Shown: positions 43,145-52,736, numbered from the stretch's first letter. The stretch: DNA of 64,000 nt from Sorangium cellulosum (GCF_004135735.1 NZ_CP012670.1:7146501-7210500), one strand, 5' to 3'. The notes: generated by a model from the letters alone, not told the origin. Made by a program: numbers and translations.

Positions 43145-45577
43145 GTGACGGCGGCCGTGCGACAGGTGAAAGTCAGGACTGGGCGAGGCAAGGCAGGCAA
43201 GGCCGCCCGGGCCAAGGTCATGCCCGTGGGAGGACGCGCCGCGGCGGAATCACTGGCGGCGCTGCTCGACGGGATCCTCGCCGCGGCGCCGGAGAGCCCG
43301 CAGGCGATCGGAGCGCTGCCCGAGGTCGTCCGGAGGAACCGGCGCGAACGGGCGAAGCGGCGGCTGCTCGATGCGCTCGCGGCGCGGGGGCCCTACCCGG
43401 TGCCGGAGGTGCTGCGGGCGGAGCTGCGCACGCTCGTGGGGCGATGGGCGCAAAAGGGGTTCGAAGATGCCTTTCCCGAGGCGGATGTCTTCGAGATCCG
43501 GTGCGCGGAGGAGCGCGCCGTGCTCGATGCCGCGGCGAGAGGCGATGAGGAGGCGCGCTTCGCGGCCGCGGAGCGGGTCTACCGGCGTCAGGTCGAGGCG
43601 CGGTACGGACAGATCGAGATCCGGGGGCTCCAGCTGAGCGCGAGGGTGCGGCAGGATCTCGAGATCGCTTATGTGCCGTTGCACGTCGAAGAGCCATCCG
43701 AAGAGCTGCGCTCGGCGACGCCCAGGAGAGCGGCCGGCAAGAGGCCAAAGGGCGAAGCGACGACCGTCGACGCCAGGGCAGCGAGCGCCATGCTGCGGGC
43801 GCTGGAGCGGCCGCGGGTGCTCGCGACGGACGCGCTCGTGAACCATCCACGGCTCCTGATCGTCGGCGAGCCAGGCAGCGGCAAATCGACGCTCCTCGCA
43901 TACCTGGCCACGCGCGCTGCTCGCGGCGAGCTGACCATCTCGACACCACGACGCGAGCCGGCTTCGATCCCCTTTCTCGTGCCCGTGCGAGCGCTCCAGG
44001 AAGCCGCAGCGAGCCCGGAGGAGATCGCTCGCACCGCCGGCGCTGAAGCCTGGTTCGTGGAAGCGGCGCTCCAGCGTGGTCGAGCGCTGCTCCTCTTCGA
44101 TGGCCTGGATGAAGCACGGACGCAGGTGGCCGGGAAGGTCATCCCGGCCCTCACCGCGACGCTCGACGCGTACCCGGGGACCTCGGCGATCGTCACGACC
44201 AGGCCAGCCGCCGCGCCTGGCAAAGGCGAGATCACGCCCAGGGGCTTTGCGCGTGCGCGCCTCCTGCCGATGACACGCGACGAGGTCGGCGTCTTCATCG
44301 ACCGATGGTGTCTGGCCGCCGAGCTGAGCCTCAACAAGCCACCCGGGCAGGCCGAGATCGACGCGCGCGCCGCCGCAGACGACCTGAAAGAGCGGGTGCG
44401 AGCGAGCCGGGCGATCGAGAAGCTCGCGCAGACTCCCCTCCTCTGCTCCGTCATCTGCGTCGTCCACCGCTTCCTCGGGCAGCGGATCCCGGAGCGACGG
44501 GTTGCCCTGTACGAGGCGATCACCAACGTGCTGCTCTACGAGTGGGATCGGGCCAAGTTCGCGGAGGGCGCGGCGATCGGAAAGCTCGATGCCCACGCGA
44601 AGCGCGCCCTGCTCGCGCGGCTCGCGCTCTCGATGCACAGGGCGCGCGTGGTGGAGCTGCCCGCCGAGGAGGTCGTGAAGCGGCTCGCGGCGCACCTGCC
44701 GGACCTCGGCCGCCCGGAGGAGGAGGCGGCAGCCATTGTGGCGGAAATCCGAGATCGCAACGGCGTGCTCGTGGAGCGGGCGCCGGGCGCGTTCGCGTTC
44801 TCACACCTCACGTTCCAGGAGTACCTCGCGGCGATGGAGCTCGTCAATGCGCACGCGTACGATGAGCTGCTGCGCAAGCACAAGGACAAGTGGTGGCACG
44901 AGCTCATCGTCCTTTCAGCGGGTTTTCCAGGGGCGCACGCGGCTCGAATCATCCGCGGGCTGCTCGACAAGGACGGCGAGGGAGTGGCTGAAGGGACGAT
45001 GCTCGCGGCGCAATGTGCAGAGACGGCCATCGAGGTCAGGCAGCAGCTACGGAGAGAGCTCGAGAAGCGCGTGACACGGCTGGTACCGCCGGCGAGCCCG
45101 ACCGAGTTTCAGACGCTTTACCACCTCGGCGAAGTGGCTGGACCGGTGCTTCTTCGATCGCTCGACAAGGCGAACACGGAAGGGAAGGCGTCTATCATCA
45201 TGTTGCTGGCTCACATTCAATATGAGCCAGCGACCAGGTCAATCCTGAGATTTCTAAAAGACCCTAGCCGGACCGAGCGCCCGTTCGCCAGCTTCGCCAA
45301 GATGCACAACAGGTCTCGCACTCTTGCCGAGTGCGCCGTCTTCTTCATGATCAGCATCATCGAAGTCTCGGAGGCAGCACTTTCCGTATTCTTCGACGCC
45401 ATTCCCTCGGCCGATCCGAGCGCCATTCGACACCTGCGAGAATTCATAGATATTGCGGTGAGCCCGCAGGAGCGTGACAAGCTTAGCAAGCTCATCGCGC
45501 GCGCCGAGGCCGCACACGCGAAGGATTCTTCCGCTTTCGCCTCCGGCTGGCCCAGACACGCCGCACGTTCTGGTTGA
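43145..45577 (+). CDS. NACHT-domain STAND NTPase, probable defence protein
   Basis: About 810 residues from GTG 43145 (ATG 43220 is an alternative). The N-terminal about 230 residues are helical and end in IEIRGLQLSARVRQDLEIAY, the linker typical of bacterial NACHT proteins. NACHT domain: Walker A GEPGSGKST (about 241-249), Walker B LLLFDGLDE (about 315-323), FSHLTFQEYLAAMEL of the winged-helix part near residue 555. The C-terminal 200 residues are alpha-helical repeats. Bacterial NACHT proteins include anti-phage sensors that trigger host shutdown; an obvious N-terminal nuclease or TIR effector is not seen, so the effector mode is unknown. The last 86 bp overlap the end of the convergent HNH gene. 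Slightly lower GC toward the 3' end. Confidence 0.88.
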   Translation: MTAAVRQVKVRTGRGKAGKAARAKVMPVGGRAAAESLAALLDGILAAAPESPQAIGALPEVVRRNRRERAKRRLLDALAARGPYPVPEVLRAELRTLVGRWAQKGFEDAFPEADVFEIRCAEERAVLDAAARGDEEARFAAAERVYRRQVEARYGQIEIRGLQLSARVRQDLEIAYVPLHVEEPSEELRSATPRRAAGKRPKGEATTVDARAASAMLRALERPRVLATDALVNHPRLLIVGEPGSGKSTLLAYLATRAARGELTISTPRREPASIPFLVPVRALQEAAASPEEIARTAGAEAWFVEAALQRGRALLLFDGLDEARTQVAGKVIPALTATLDAYPGTSAIVTTRPAAAPGKGEITPRGFARARLLPMTRDEVGVFIDRWCLAAELSLNKPPGQAEIDARAAADDLKERVRASRAIEKLAQTPLLCSVICVVHRFLGQRIPERRVALYEAITNVLLYEWDRAKFAEGAAIGKLDAHAKRALLARLALSMHRARVVELPAEEVVKRLAAHLPDLGRPEEEAAAIVAEIRDRNGVLVERAPGAFAFSHLTFQEYLAAMELVNAHAYDELLRKHKDKWWHELIVLSAGFPGAHAARIIRGLLDKDGEGVAEGTMLAAQCAETAIEVRQQLRRELEKRVTRLVPPASPTEFQTLYHLGEVAGPVLLRSLDKANTEGKASIIMLLAHIQYEPATRSILRFLKDPSRTERPFASFAKMHNRSRTLAECAVFFMISIIEVSEAALSVFFDAIPSADPSAIRHLREFIDIAVSPQERDKLSKLIARAEAAHAKDSSAFASGWPRHAARSG

Positions 45578-46301
45578 TCGCCTCCGAGAACATCGCGGGC
45601 GGCGCGATCAGGAGATCCTCGACCCGCATATCGATGCCCCGCGCATCGAGGGACGCCATCAGGCGGCGCACGAAGACGAGATGGATCTCGATCGCCCTCC
45701 CTCGATGGTAACTGAGCCAGTGGCGGTTCAGGTCGAGATCCTCGACCGTGCGCTTCGCCTGGTCGTCTCCCTTGCGGCCGTCCATCGTGCCGTCCTCCGC
45801 GAACACGAAGCGGCTGCCCGGCCTGCCCTCGTCGGGCCGAACATACCCGCCGTTCGGCCACCTGTCGTGCTTGGCGCCGTTGCACCCCATGCACACCAGG
45901 AAGTAGTTCTTCCAGTCGTAAGCCTGCGCGGGGAAGCGCGCCTTGGGTCGGAAGTGCTCGACCTGGCCCGGCGGCTTGGCCTTGCCCTTCTTCCCGGCAT
46001 GCGTCGAGCTGACGGGCGACTGGCAGTAGGCGCAGAAGCCATGCGACATCCCGGCGATCGCCTGCCGGACGCGCGCGTCGGTCCGCCACACCGGCGGCAG
46101 ATCCGGGCTGCCCTTCGCGTCGAGCGGCAACACCTCCGGCGCGTAGCGCGCAAACCCCTTCTTCCGCTTCGCCCCTTGCTCGGCGAGCTTCTCGAACGCC
46201 CTCGCCCTCGCCCAGAACGCCGCCGCATCCGGGAACGCCGCGTCGACGAGCTCCTGCCAGTCAGCGGGGGGCTTTACGCCTCTTCGACGGAGCCGGATCA
46301 C
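45492..46301 (-). CDS. PtuB-like HNH endonuclease (Septu type)
   Basis: 269 residues. The HNH/zinc core is complete: FCAYCQ (Cys90, Cys93), VEHFRPK (His116), then NYFLVCMGCNGAKHDRWP (Cys137, Cys140, Asn141, Lys144). This CxxC...HxRPK...CxxCNxxK pattern is that of the PtuB/TIGR02646 HNH proteins of Septu systems and of some retron modules. It overlaps the end of the upstream ATPase gene by 41 bp and starts at a GTG after GGGAGGGGGG, so the two are one operon in the ptuA-ptuB order. Predicted to cleave nucleic acid when the ATPase senses infection. Its last 86 bp overlap the NACHT gene on the other strand. Confidence 0.85.
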   Translation of the reverse strand: MIRLRRRGVKPPADWQELVDAAFPDAAAFWARARAFEKLAEQGAKRKKGFARYAPEVLPLDAKGSPDLPPVWRTDARVRQAIAGMSHGFCAYCQSPVSSTHAGKKGKAKPPGQVEHFRPKARFPAQAYDWKNYFLVCMGCNGAKHDRWPNGGYVRPDEGRPGSRFVFAEDGTMDGRKGDDQAKRTVEDLDLNRHWLSYHRGRAIEIHLVFVRRLMASLDARGIDMRVEDLLIAPPAMFSEAINQNVRRVWASRRRKRKNPSRVRPRRAR

Positions 46302-47676
46302 GCCGCCCCCCTCCCTTCCCGGAAAGCGCTGAATCCAGCCGCCTGAGCAACGCGATCTGCGTCCGCGCGATCTCCGACAGGAGCGGCCCCCTCGCCTCCC
46401 GCTCCTCCTCCCGCGCCAGCACGCCCTGCAGCTCGTCCAGCAGCTTCAGCAAGGTCTGCCGGTCGCGCGCCGTCGCCGTCCCCTCCTCCACCTTCCGCCG
46501 GAGCTCGGCCGCGCTCCGCTCCAGCGCCTCGTACGTCGGCGAGAGGCGCGACGGCACATCGAAGACCGCATCATCGACCATCACGGAGTCCACCTCCGCG
46601 CCGTCGAGCCGCTCCAGGTCCCCCTTCGTCAACGGCCGCACCGTCGTCCCCTCGCCCGGCTCCTCGTCCAGCACGAGGATCCGGATCACCCGCTCCCTGT
46701 CGTCAATCGCGGCCTGCACCACCGCGGGCGAGTGCGTGGTCAGCACGAAGCGCGTGCCAGGGAACAGGCCCGTGAGCTGGTCGATGATCCGACGCTGCCA
46801 GCGCGGGTGGAGGTTCAGGTCGACCTCGTCGATGACCACGAGCGCCTCACCGCCGAGGGGATCGTCGAGCACGGAGAAGATCTGCGCGTAACGGATCGCG
46901 AGATCGAGGACCACGGAGAGCATCGCGCGGTACCCGTCGGAGAGCTCCGAGATCGAGAGCGTGACGCCCGATCGACGGAACGCCGCCACCCTGCGCCCGT
47001 CCTGTTCGACGATCTCCACGCCCTCGATGCGCCTGTCGAGCCCCACGAGCCAGTCCCGGAGCCGCGCCCAGACCGCGCGCGCCGCGGGATCGTACTCGCC
47101 CCGCTCTTCCAGCAACGCCGCATAGGCCGAGAGATCGCGGAAGAGGTACTCGTCGAAGTCGATCAGCGTGCGCGTGGCCGGACGGCGCAGCGCGTCCTCG
47201 AGGTGAGCGGGCAGCGCCCGGGCCAGCGCCTGCTCCCACTCCGGTCCGAGGAGCGCGGGGCCCGTGGCCCTTGGCGGCCTGGCCGGCGGACGGAGCGCGC
47301 GATACTGGCCATATGCGAAGACATGATGCCCGCGCGGGAGCCGCTCGCGCTCGGAGCGCCCGGCCCCATCGGTCCAGCGCGCGATCGGCTCGGGGCCAGC
47401 CCCGTAGAGCGCGATCGACCCGGCCGACCCGCCGTGCCGCAGCGGGAAGCGGCCGAGCCCCTCGCCGTCGCCGGGCGCGAGCGATGCAATCGCCTCGGCG
47501 ATGCTCGTCTTGCCGGAGCCGTTCTGCCCGATGATCACCGTGACCTGCGCCCCGAGCGGCACCTCGCCTCGCGCGAAGCAGCGCACGTTCTCGAGGACCA
47601 GCCGGGAAACACCGAGGTCTCCGGCCCCCGGCGCGGGCACGGCCGGCGACTTGCTCTGCTTGCGGCGCGTCGTCAC
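46261..47676 (-). CDS. PtuA-like AAA ATPase (Septu type)
   Basis: About 471 residues from GTG 47676; the frame is open to 47754. Walker A GQNGSGKTS (50-58), an ABC-like signature LSISELSDGYRAML, Walker B ALVVIDEVDLNLHPRW near 280, and the H-loop FVLTTHSPAVVQA: a RecF/OLD-like ATPase (AAA_21 group) without a TOPRIM domain. A C-terminal helical region (ALERSAAELRRKVEEGTATA) follows. Together with the overlapping HNH gene this is the two-gene Septu layout. In Septu the ATPase complex controls the nuclease. No reverse transcriptase or ncRNA-like retron parts are seen next to it. Confidence 0.85.
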   Translation of the reverse strand: MTTRRKQSKSPAVPAPGAGDLGVSRLVLENVRCFARGEVPLGAQVTVIIGQNGSGKTSIAEAIASLAPGDGEGLGRFPLRHGGSAGSIALYGAGPEPIARWTDGAGRSERERLPRGHHVFAYGQYRALRPPARPPRATGPALLGPEWEQALARALPAHLEDALRRPATRTLIDFDEYLFRDLSAYAALLEERGEYDPAARAVWARLRDWLVGLDRRIEGVEIVEQDGRRVAAFRRSGVTLSISELSDGYRAMLSVVLDLAIRYAQIFSVLDDPLGGEALVVIDEVDLNLHPRWQRRIIDQLTGLFPGTRFVLTTHSPAVVQAAIDDRERVIRILVLDEEPGEGTTVRPLTKGDLERLDGAEVDSVMVDDAVFDVPSRLSPTYEALERSAAELRRKVEEGTATARDRQTLLKLLDELQGVLAREEEREARGPLLSEIARTQIALLRRLDSALSGKGGGRRDPAPSKRRKAPR

Positions 47677-47808
47677 GCACCGACGATAACCCAAAGCATC
47701 GCGAAGGGCGCCCGTGTCGCGCGACTTCAATAAGCCGGCGAGGCTGCCGGTCACTCACCTGATCGAACGCTTGTCGAGCATGTAATGCAGCGATGGCCCG
47801 CCGCTGCC

Positions 47809-48924
47809 TCAATAAGGCGGCAACATCCTCCGGAATCCGTGCTTCAGCGCCAGCACCAGAAAGACCAGGTTGCGCACGGGCAGCGCCGGCCAGAACAGCG
47901 GGAGCGGCCCCTCGGACCGGGCAGAGCGCTCCCCCGCCGCGGCGCCGTCCCCCTCGCCATCGAGCTCCCGCGCGAGCCGCGCCCCCAGCCGCCGCATCCA
48001 CGCGACGGAGACAGGCACGTCCACGATGCCGTTCAGCCACGTCTCCGGGATGGCGCGCGCCCCGAGCGTCGCCCCCGCGAGGCCCCCGACGATCGCCCCC
48101 GTGCTGTCCGCGTCGCCCCCGAGCAGGATGACGTCCTCGACCGCGCGCCGGAAATCGCCCGGGTGCGCCAGCCAGCAGAACAGGGTCGCCGGGACGGTGT
48201 CCACGATGAAGCCGCTCACCCCGCGCTCGAGGCCGATCGCCCGCGCGTAGTCCTCTGCTGACGCGCCCCGGCCGAGCAGCTCCGCCGCGCGGTCGAGCCG
48301 GCGGCGGAGCTCCCCGTCCGAGACGCGCTCGCGGAGCGCCGCGAGCAGCTCGGCCGGGCGCACCTGCCCGGGCGCGCGCACCGCGGCGTACGCGGCGGCC
48401 AGCGCGACCAGCCGCGCCCCCTCCTCGGCGCGCGGATCGGTGTGCGTGAGGCGCGTGGACGCGCGCACCATCGGCTCGATGCGCGAGGGCGTGAGGGCGA
48501 GGCTCGCTCCCAGGATCGGCGCGCGCATCGCGGCGCCGTTGCCGGCCGAGAAGACACCGCTCCGCTCCGGGGAGAAGCCGAGCCAGAGCTTCACGATGGC
48601 CCGCAACGTGGCGTAGCCGACGCCCGCAGGCAGCGCGGCCAGCCAGCCGCGGAGCCGCCACCCGAGCGAGCGCGCGAACCGCGCCGGATCCCCCCGCGCG
48701 GCCAGCAGGGCCTGCGCGGTCATGCAGGCGTGCTCGGCGTCGTCGCTGATCATCCCGCGGCCGAGGACGAACCGGTGCTCGAGGGGCGACCCGCCGAAGA
48801 GCCGCGCGGCGCGGCGCGGCGACAGGCCCTCGCGGGGCAGGCCGAGCGCGTCGCCGACCGCCGTGCCGAGCAGGACGCCGATGAGCCGGTCCTCGCGATC
48901 GCTATGCGTCATTGCCATGGACAT
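47809..48924 (-). CDS. ADP-ribosylglycohydrolase (DraG family)
   Basis: 371 residues. Dinuclear-metal motifs of the family are present: GTAVGDALGLPREG near the N-terminus, GMISDDAEHACM (normally SDDT), FSAGNGAAMRAP, THTDPRAEEGA, and LGGDADSTGAIVGGL in the C-terminal half. It removes ADP-ribose from arginine, DNA bases or other acceptors. It lies 132 bp upstream of the PtuA-like gene on the same strand and so may be co-transcribed with the Septu-like pair, either as a housekeeping neighbour or as an immunity/regulatory partner. The start is ATG 48924; Met3 and Met5 are close alternatives. Confidence 0.9.
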   Translation of the reverse strand: MSMAMTHSDREDRLIGVLLGTAVGDALGLPREGLSPRRAARLFGGSPLEHRFVLGRGMISDDAEHACMTAQALLAARGDPARFARSLGWRLRGWLAALPAGVGYATLRAIVKLWLGFSPERSGVFSAGNGAAMRAPILGASLALTPSRIEPMVRASTRLTHTDPRAEEGARLVALAAAYAAVRAPGQVRPAELLAALRERVSDGELRRRLDRAAELLGRGASAEDYARAIGLERGVSGFIVDTVPATLFCWLAHPGDFRRAVEDVILLGGDADSTGAIVGGLAGATLGARAIPETWLNGIVDVPVSVAWMRRLGARLARELDGEGDGAAAGERSARSEGPLPLFWPALPVRNLVFLVLALKHGFRRMLPPY

Positions 48925-49618
48925 GCGAGCGCGCCATTCACGCTTCGTGCCCGGGAATCACCGCAACCGGATCACCGCGAAATGCCGCGGTGAGAGACCG
49001 CGGCGCGCCCCCGGAGCCTGTCAGGATGTCCGGCGCCGCCCGCGCCGGCCGACATCGTGTCAGCCGCGCGAGCGCGCGCGGGCCGCGCTCGAGGTCGAGG
49101 CGGCACGAGGGCCGCGCCCCGCTGTTGGCTATTGACCATGAACCGATGAAGTGCTCTGCTCGCGCCCCCATTTCCGACATGGATCCGCTCGCCGACGCGG
49201 CGGTCGATCTCGGCCAGCTCGCCCTCCCATCGCCCGGGCGCCTCGATACGCCTCCTGCGCCGGGTCCTGTCAGCCCCCCCCCCCCGCAGCGCCCCTGTCG
49301 CGCCGGCGCGCGTCGACGCGCGTCGACGCGCGCGCCCAGCCCGCCAGCGAGCACCACGAGCGGACATTTGTATCCGCGCGACAACCGGAGGAACTCCGGG
49401 CGTCGCCGCCGCGTGCTCGCGGGTCGGCGCACGAGGCGTCCTGGGCAATCCGAGTCTGGCGGCGGGAGTGACCCCATGGCAGAAGGGGGCGCTGGGTCCT
49501 CAGGCGTGTTGAGCATCGCACGCGGCAGCCCGCGTCGCCGCGGACCGGCCGCAAGCTCGAGGAAGCGGAGCGAGGTCGCGGCTCGGAAACGGTACGGCAA
49601 CGAATCAAGGGAACGATC
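48925..49618. other. Intergenic, 694 bp, divergent region
   Basis: Separates the ADP-ribosylglycohydrolase (minus) from the GH5 gene (plus). It contains an 11-C run (49275-49285) and a short CGCGCGTCGACG tandem/palindromic stretch around 49308-49332. No coding frame is supported. Confidence 0.5.
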
Positions 49619-51280
49619 ATGAAGAAGACCTTATTGCTCGCGCTGAGCGTGCTCTCGCTGGCCGCGTGCTCCTCGGAATCCACCCATCCTTCGAACCCCG
49701 GCGCGGGCGGCGGCAACGGTGAGGGGGGCAGCGGCGAGGGCGGCAGCGAGGAGACCGGCGGCGGCGGGGACGGAACCGGTGGCGGCGGCGAGGGGGGCAG
49801 CGGCGGCGAGGGCGGCGGCGGCGAGGGCGGCGGCCCGGTCGCGGAGCTCGACTGCGAGAACGACCCCGAAAAGTGCTACGTCCGCGTCGACGGGACTAAG
49901 CTCGTGCTCGACGGGGAGCCGTACAAGTACATGGGCACGAACTTCTGGTCGGCACCTTACATCGCGCAGGATCGCCTGAGCTCCGAGCTCGACATCCTCC
50001 AGGCGCATGGCGTGCTGAACCTCCGGATCATGGCGCTGAGCGAGGGCGACATCCCCGCGTCGCAGCAGAACGACGCGCTGTACGGCCCGCAGCGGATCTT
50101 CCCGGCGTCGTCGAACGAGCCGTGCGCCGATCCGGAGCTCGAGGAGTTCGCGGACCACCTGAAGACGGTGCTCGACGAGATCCACGGCCGCGGGATGAAG
50201 GCGGTGATGACCCTGAACGACTTCTGGCACTGGTCCGGCGGGATGCCCCAGTACATGAAGTGGGCGCACGAGGAGGCCGAGACCTCGTGCGGAGAGGACT
50301 TCAGCGCGTACCAGGTCGGCCTGACCCACCCCGAGACGGGGGACGCGCTGCTCGAGGACGGCCACCACGTGCCGTTCCAGGGCTCCATCCGGTTCGAGGA
50401 GGGCACCGGCGACGACTGCCAGGCCGTGGCCAAGGGCGAGTGGGCGATCCCCCACCCGGACACGCTCCCGCCGGACACGAACCCCTGGCCCGACCAGATG
50501 GACCTCTCGACCCTGTTCTTCTGCAACAAGAAGGCCCAGGAGTTCTACTTCAGCCGGGCCAAGGTCGTGATCGAGAAGCTCAAGGACCACCCGGGGATCA
50601 TGGCGTGGCAGCTCGGGAACGAGCCGCGCTCCTTCAAGGGCTGGGGCCCGCTCTTCAAGCTCTGGGTCGAGCGGAACGCGAAGTTCATCAAGGACATCGA
50701 CCCGAACCACCTCGTCTCCATCGGCTCGGAGGGCGACCTGTCCTACAACTGGGGCGACTACGCCAACAGCGATTTCCGGGACTTCCACGACGTGCCCGGC
50801 ATCGATTACCTCACCTTCCACATCTGGCCGGAGAACTGGCAGTGGTACGACCCGTCGCTGCCGGCGGACAGCACCGACGAGAGGTCGCTCCAGGCGGCCA
50901 TCGCCAAGAGCGACGAGTACATCGCGCTGCAGCTCGAGCACGCCGCGGCGCTGAACAAGCCGATCGTCGTCGAGGAGTTCGGGCTCGCGCGCGACGACAA
51001 GTCCGAGCCGGTCGCGTCGCCCGTCACGAAGCGAAACGAGTACTACACCTCGGTCTTCGAGGCCGTCGTCGACAACCCCGAGCTCGCCGGCGTCAACTTC
51101 TGGGCCTGGGCCGGGATCGGGCGGCCGTCGGACGACGCGAACGACCACTGGCTCCTCGGGGAGGAGTACATCGGCGATCCGCCCCACGAGCTCCAGGGGT
51201 GGTACTCGGTGTACGACGACGACACGGAAACGCTGAATGTCATCATGAGCTACGCCGACCAGATCACTACGATCGAATAA
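49619..51280 (+). CDS. GH5-type glycoside hydrolase lipoprotein (mannanase-like)
   Basis: 553 residues. Signal peptide with lipobox LAAC (Cys17), a long Gly/Ser/Glu linker (25-73), then a TIM barrel of the GH5 mannanase group. GTNFWSAPYI opens the barrel; MAWQLGNEPRS carries the acid/base Glu335, and PIVVEEFGLARDD carries the nucleophile Glu453. TLNDFWHWSGGMPQYMKW and TFHIWPENWQWYD supply substrate-binding aromatics. Predicted to cut beta-1,4-mannan or a related hemicellulose outside the cell. ATG 49619; the XylF-like gene follows 47 bp downstream and may be co-transcribed. Confidence 0.92.
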   Translation: MKKTLLLALSVLSLAACSSESTHPSNPGAGGGNGEGGSGEGGSEETGGGGDGTGGGGEGGSGGEGGGGEGGGPVAELDCENDPEKCYVRVDGTKLVLDGEPYKYMGTNFWSAPYIAQDRLSSELDILQAHGVLNLRIMALSEGDIPASQQNDALYGPQRIFPASSNEPCADPELEEFADHLKTVLDEIHGRGMKAVMTLNDFWHWSGGMPQYMKWAHEEAETSCGEDFSAYQVGLTHPETGDALLEDGHHVPFQGSIRFEEGTGDDCQAVAKGEWAIPHPDTLPPDTNPWPDQMDLSTLFFCNKKAQEFYFSRAKVVIEKLKDHPGIMAWQLGNEPRSFKGWGPLFKLWVERNAKFIKDIDPNHLVSIGSEGDLSYNWGDYANSDFRDFHDVPGIDYLTFHIWPENWQWYDPSLPADSTDERSLQAAIAKSDEYIALQLEHAAALNKPIVVEEFGLARDDKSEPVASPVTKRNEYYTSVFEAVVDNPELAGVNFWAWAGIGRPSDDANDHWLLGEEYIGDPPHELQGWYSVYDDDTETLNVIMSYADQITTIE

Positions 51281-51327
51281 CCGCCGGCGCCCCATAGCAA
51301 CCCCATTCAACTGACGCGGAGGTCACC

Positions 51328-52434
51328 TTGATTCGTCGTTCTACGTTCCTCATGGCAATGCTCTCGCTCGCGTTCTCGGCCGGCTGCTCGAAGCCGTCCG
51401 AGGGCGAGCCGGGCGCGGGCAAGACGGGAGAGAGTGCCGCGAAGACCGCGGACACCAAGGGTGCAAACAAGAAGATCCGGATCGGCTTCTCGATGGACAC
51501 CCTCAAGGAGGAGCGGTGGCAGCGCGACCGCGACCTCTTCAAGGCGAAGGCCGAGTCGCTCGGGGCCGAGGTCCTCGTGCAGTCGGCGAACGGCGACGAC
51601 GCCCTGCAGAACTCGCAGGCCGAGAACCTGCTCACGCAGGGCGTCGACGTCCTCGTGGTCGTGCCCCACAACGCGAAGACGACCGCCACCATCGTGGCGT
51701 CGGCGCACAAGCAGAAGGTGCCCGTCCTCGCCTACGACCGGCTGATCCTCGACTCCGACGTGGACCTCTACGTGTCCTTCGACAACGTGCGCGTGGGCGA
51801 GCTCCAGGCCGAGTACCTGGTCAAGAACCACCCGAAGGGCAACTACATCCTCATCGGCGGCTCCCCGACCGACAACAACGCGAAGCTCTTCCGCGAGGGG
51901 CAGATGAACGTCCTGAAGCCGCTCATCGACAAGGGCGACGTCAAGGTCGTGGCCGACCAGTGGGCCAAGGACTGGCAGCCGGTCGAGGCGCTGAAGATCA
52001 CGGAGAACGCGCTCACGAAGAACAAGAACGACGTCACCGCCGTCGTCGCCTCGAACGACGGGCTCGCGGGCGCGACCGTCCAGGCGCTCGGCGAGCAGAA
52101 GCTCGCCGGCAAGGTCGGCGTCTCGGGTCAGGACGCCGAGCTCGCCGCCTGCCAGCGCATCGCGGCCGGCACCCAGAGCATGACCGTCTACAAGCCGCTC
52201 AAGGCGCTCGCCGAGAAGGCCGCCGAGCTCGCCGTCAAGCTGGCGAAGAAGGAGGACCTCGGCGAGAAGACGCAGACGGTCAACAACGGGAAGAAGGATG
52301 TCCCGAGCGTGCTCATCGCGCCGATCGCCGTGGATAAGACGAACCTCGCCTCGACGGTGATCGCCGACGGGTTCCACAAGGTCGAGGACGTCTACAAGGA
52401 CGTCCCCAAGGACCAGTGGCCGGCGGCCAAGTAG
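51328..52434 (+). CDS. xylF: D-xylose-type ABC transporter substrate-binding lipoprotein
   Basis: 368 residues. The TTG start at 51328 is set by GCGGAGG upstream and gives a signal peptide with lipobox SAGC (Cys20), so the protein is membrane-anchored rather than periplasmic and soluble. It strongly resembles XylF along its length: FSMDTLKEERWQRDRDLF, EVLVQSANGDDALQNSQAEN, VLAYDRLILDSDVDLYVSFD, YILIGGSPTDNNAKLFREGQ, VAISGQD-like VGVSGQDAELAA, and TQSMTVYKPLKALAEKAAEL. Binds xylose or a similar pentose. No xylG/xylH permease genes are adjacent, so it works with a transporter encoded elsewhere or as a sensor. Confidence 0.92.
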   Translation: MIRRSTFLMAMLSLAFSAGCSKPSEGEPGAGKTGESAAKTADTKGANKKIRIGFSMDTLKEERWQRDRDLFKAKAESLGAEVLVQSANGDDALQNSQAENLLTQGVDVLVVVPHNAKTTATIVASAHKQKVPVLAYDRLILDSDVDLYVSFDNVRVGELQAEYLVKNHPKGNYILIGGSPTDNNAKLFREGQMNVLKPLIDKGDVKVVADQWAKDWQPVEALKITENALTKNKNDVTAVVASNDGLAGATVQALGEQKLAGKVGVSGQDAELAACQRIAAGTQSMTVYKPLKALAEKAAELAVKLAKKEDLGEKTQTVNNGKKDVPSVLIAPIAVDKTNLASTVIADGFHKVEDVYKDVPKDQWPAAK

Positions 52435-52736
52435 CCGCGGGACGAAGACCGCGTCACACCTGCGAGCGATCTCGCCACCGCGGGGTCGCTCGCCGCGCTC
52501 CGCGCCGTCCCCGACGCGGCTCCTGACACCCGATCTCCCTCCGGCATACCGCGCCTCGCCCGAGGCGGACTCGATCCGCTCGAACAACGCCGGATCGCAG
52601 CGACTACATGAGGAATCGGGATCTGCTCGTGAACACGCAGCATCCCTAAATCCGGCGCTTCCTGGATGGCCCGGATCCGCGCCGCCGTCATGCTGGCCGT
52701 GCGCTCGCTCCGCCGATCGTGGCGCAAGGAGATCCG
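52435..52736. other. Intergenic, 302 bp
   Basis: No gene. GCGAGCGA (52462-52469) and TCGCTCGC (52486-52493) could form an 8-bp stem after the xylF-like gene but lack a T-run. Confidence 0.4.

Noticed and set aside
45492-48924. Retron with PtuAB effectors
   Set aside because: PtuAB-like genes occur in some retrons, but no reverse transcriptase or msr/msd-like region is seen beside them.
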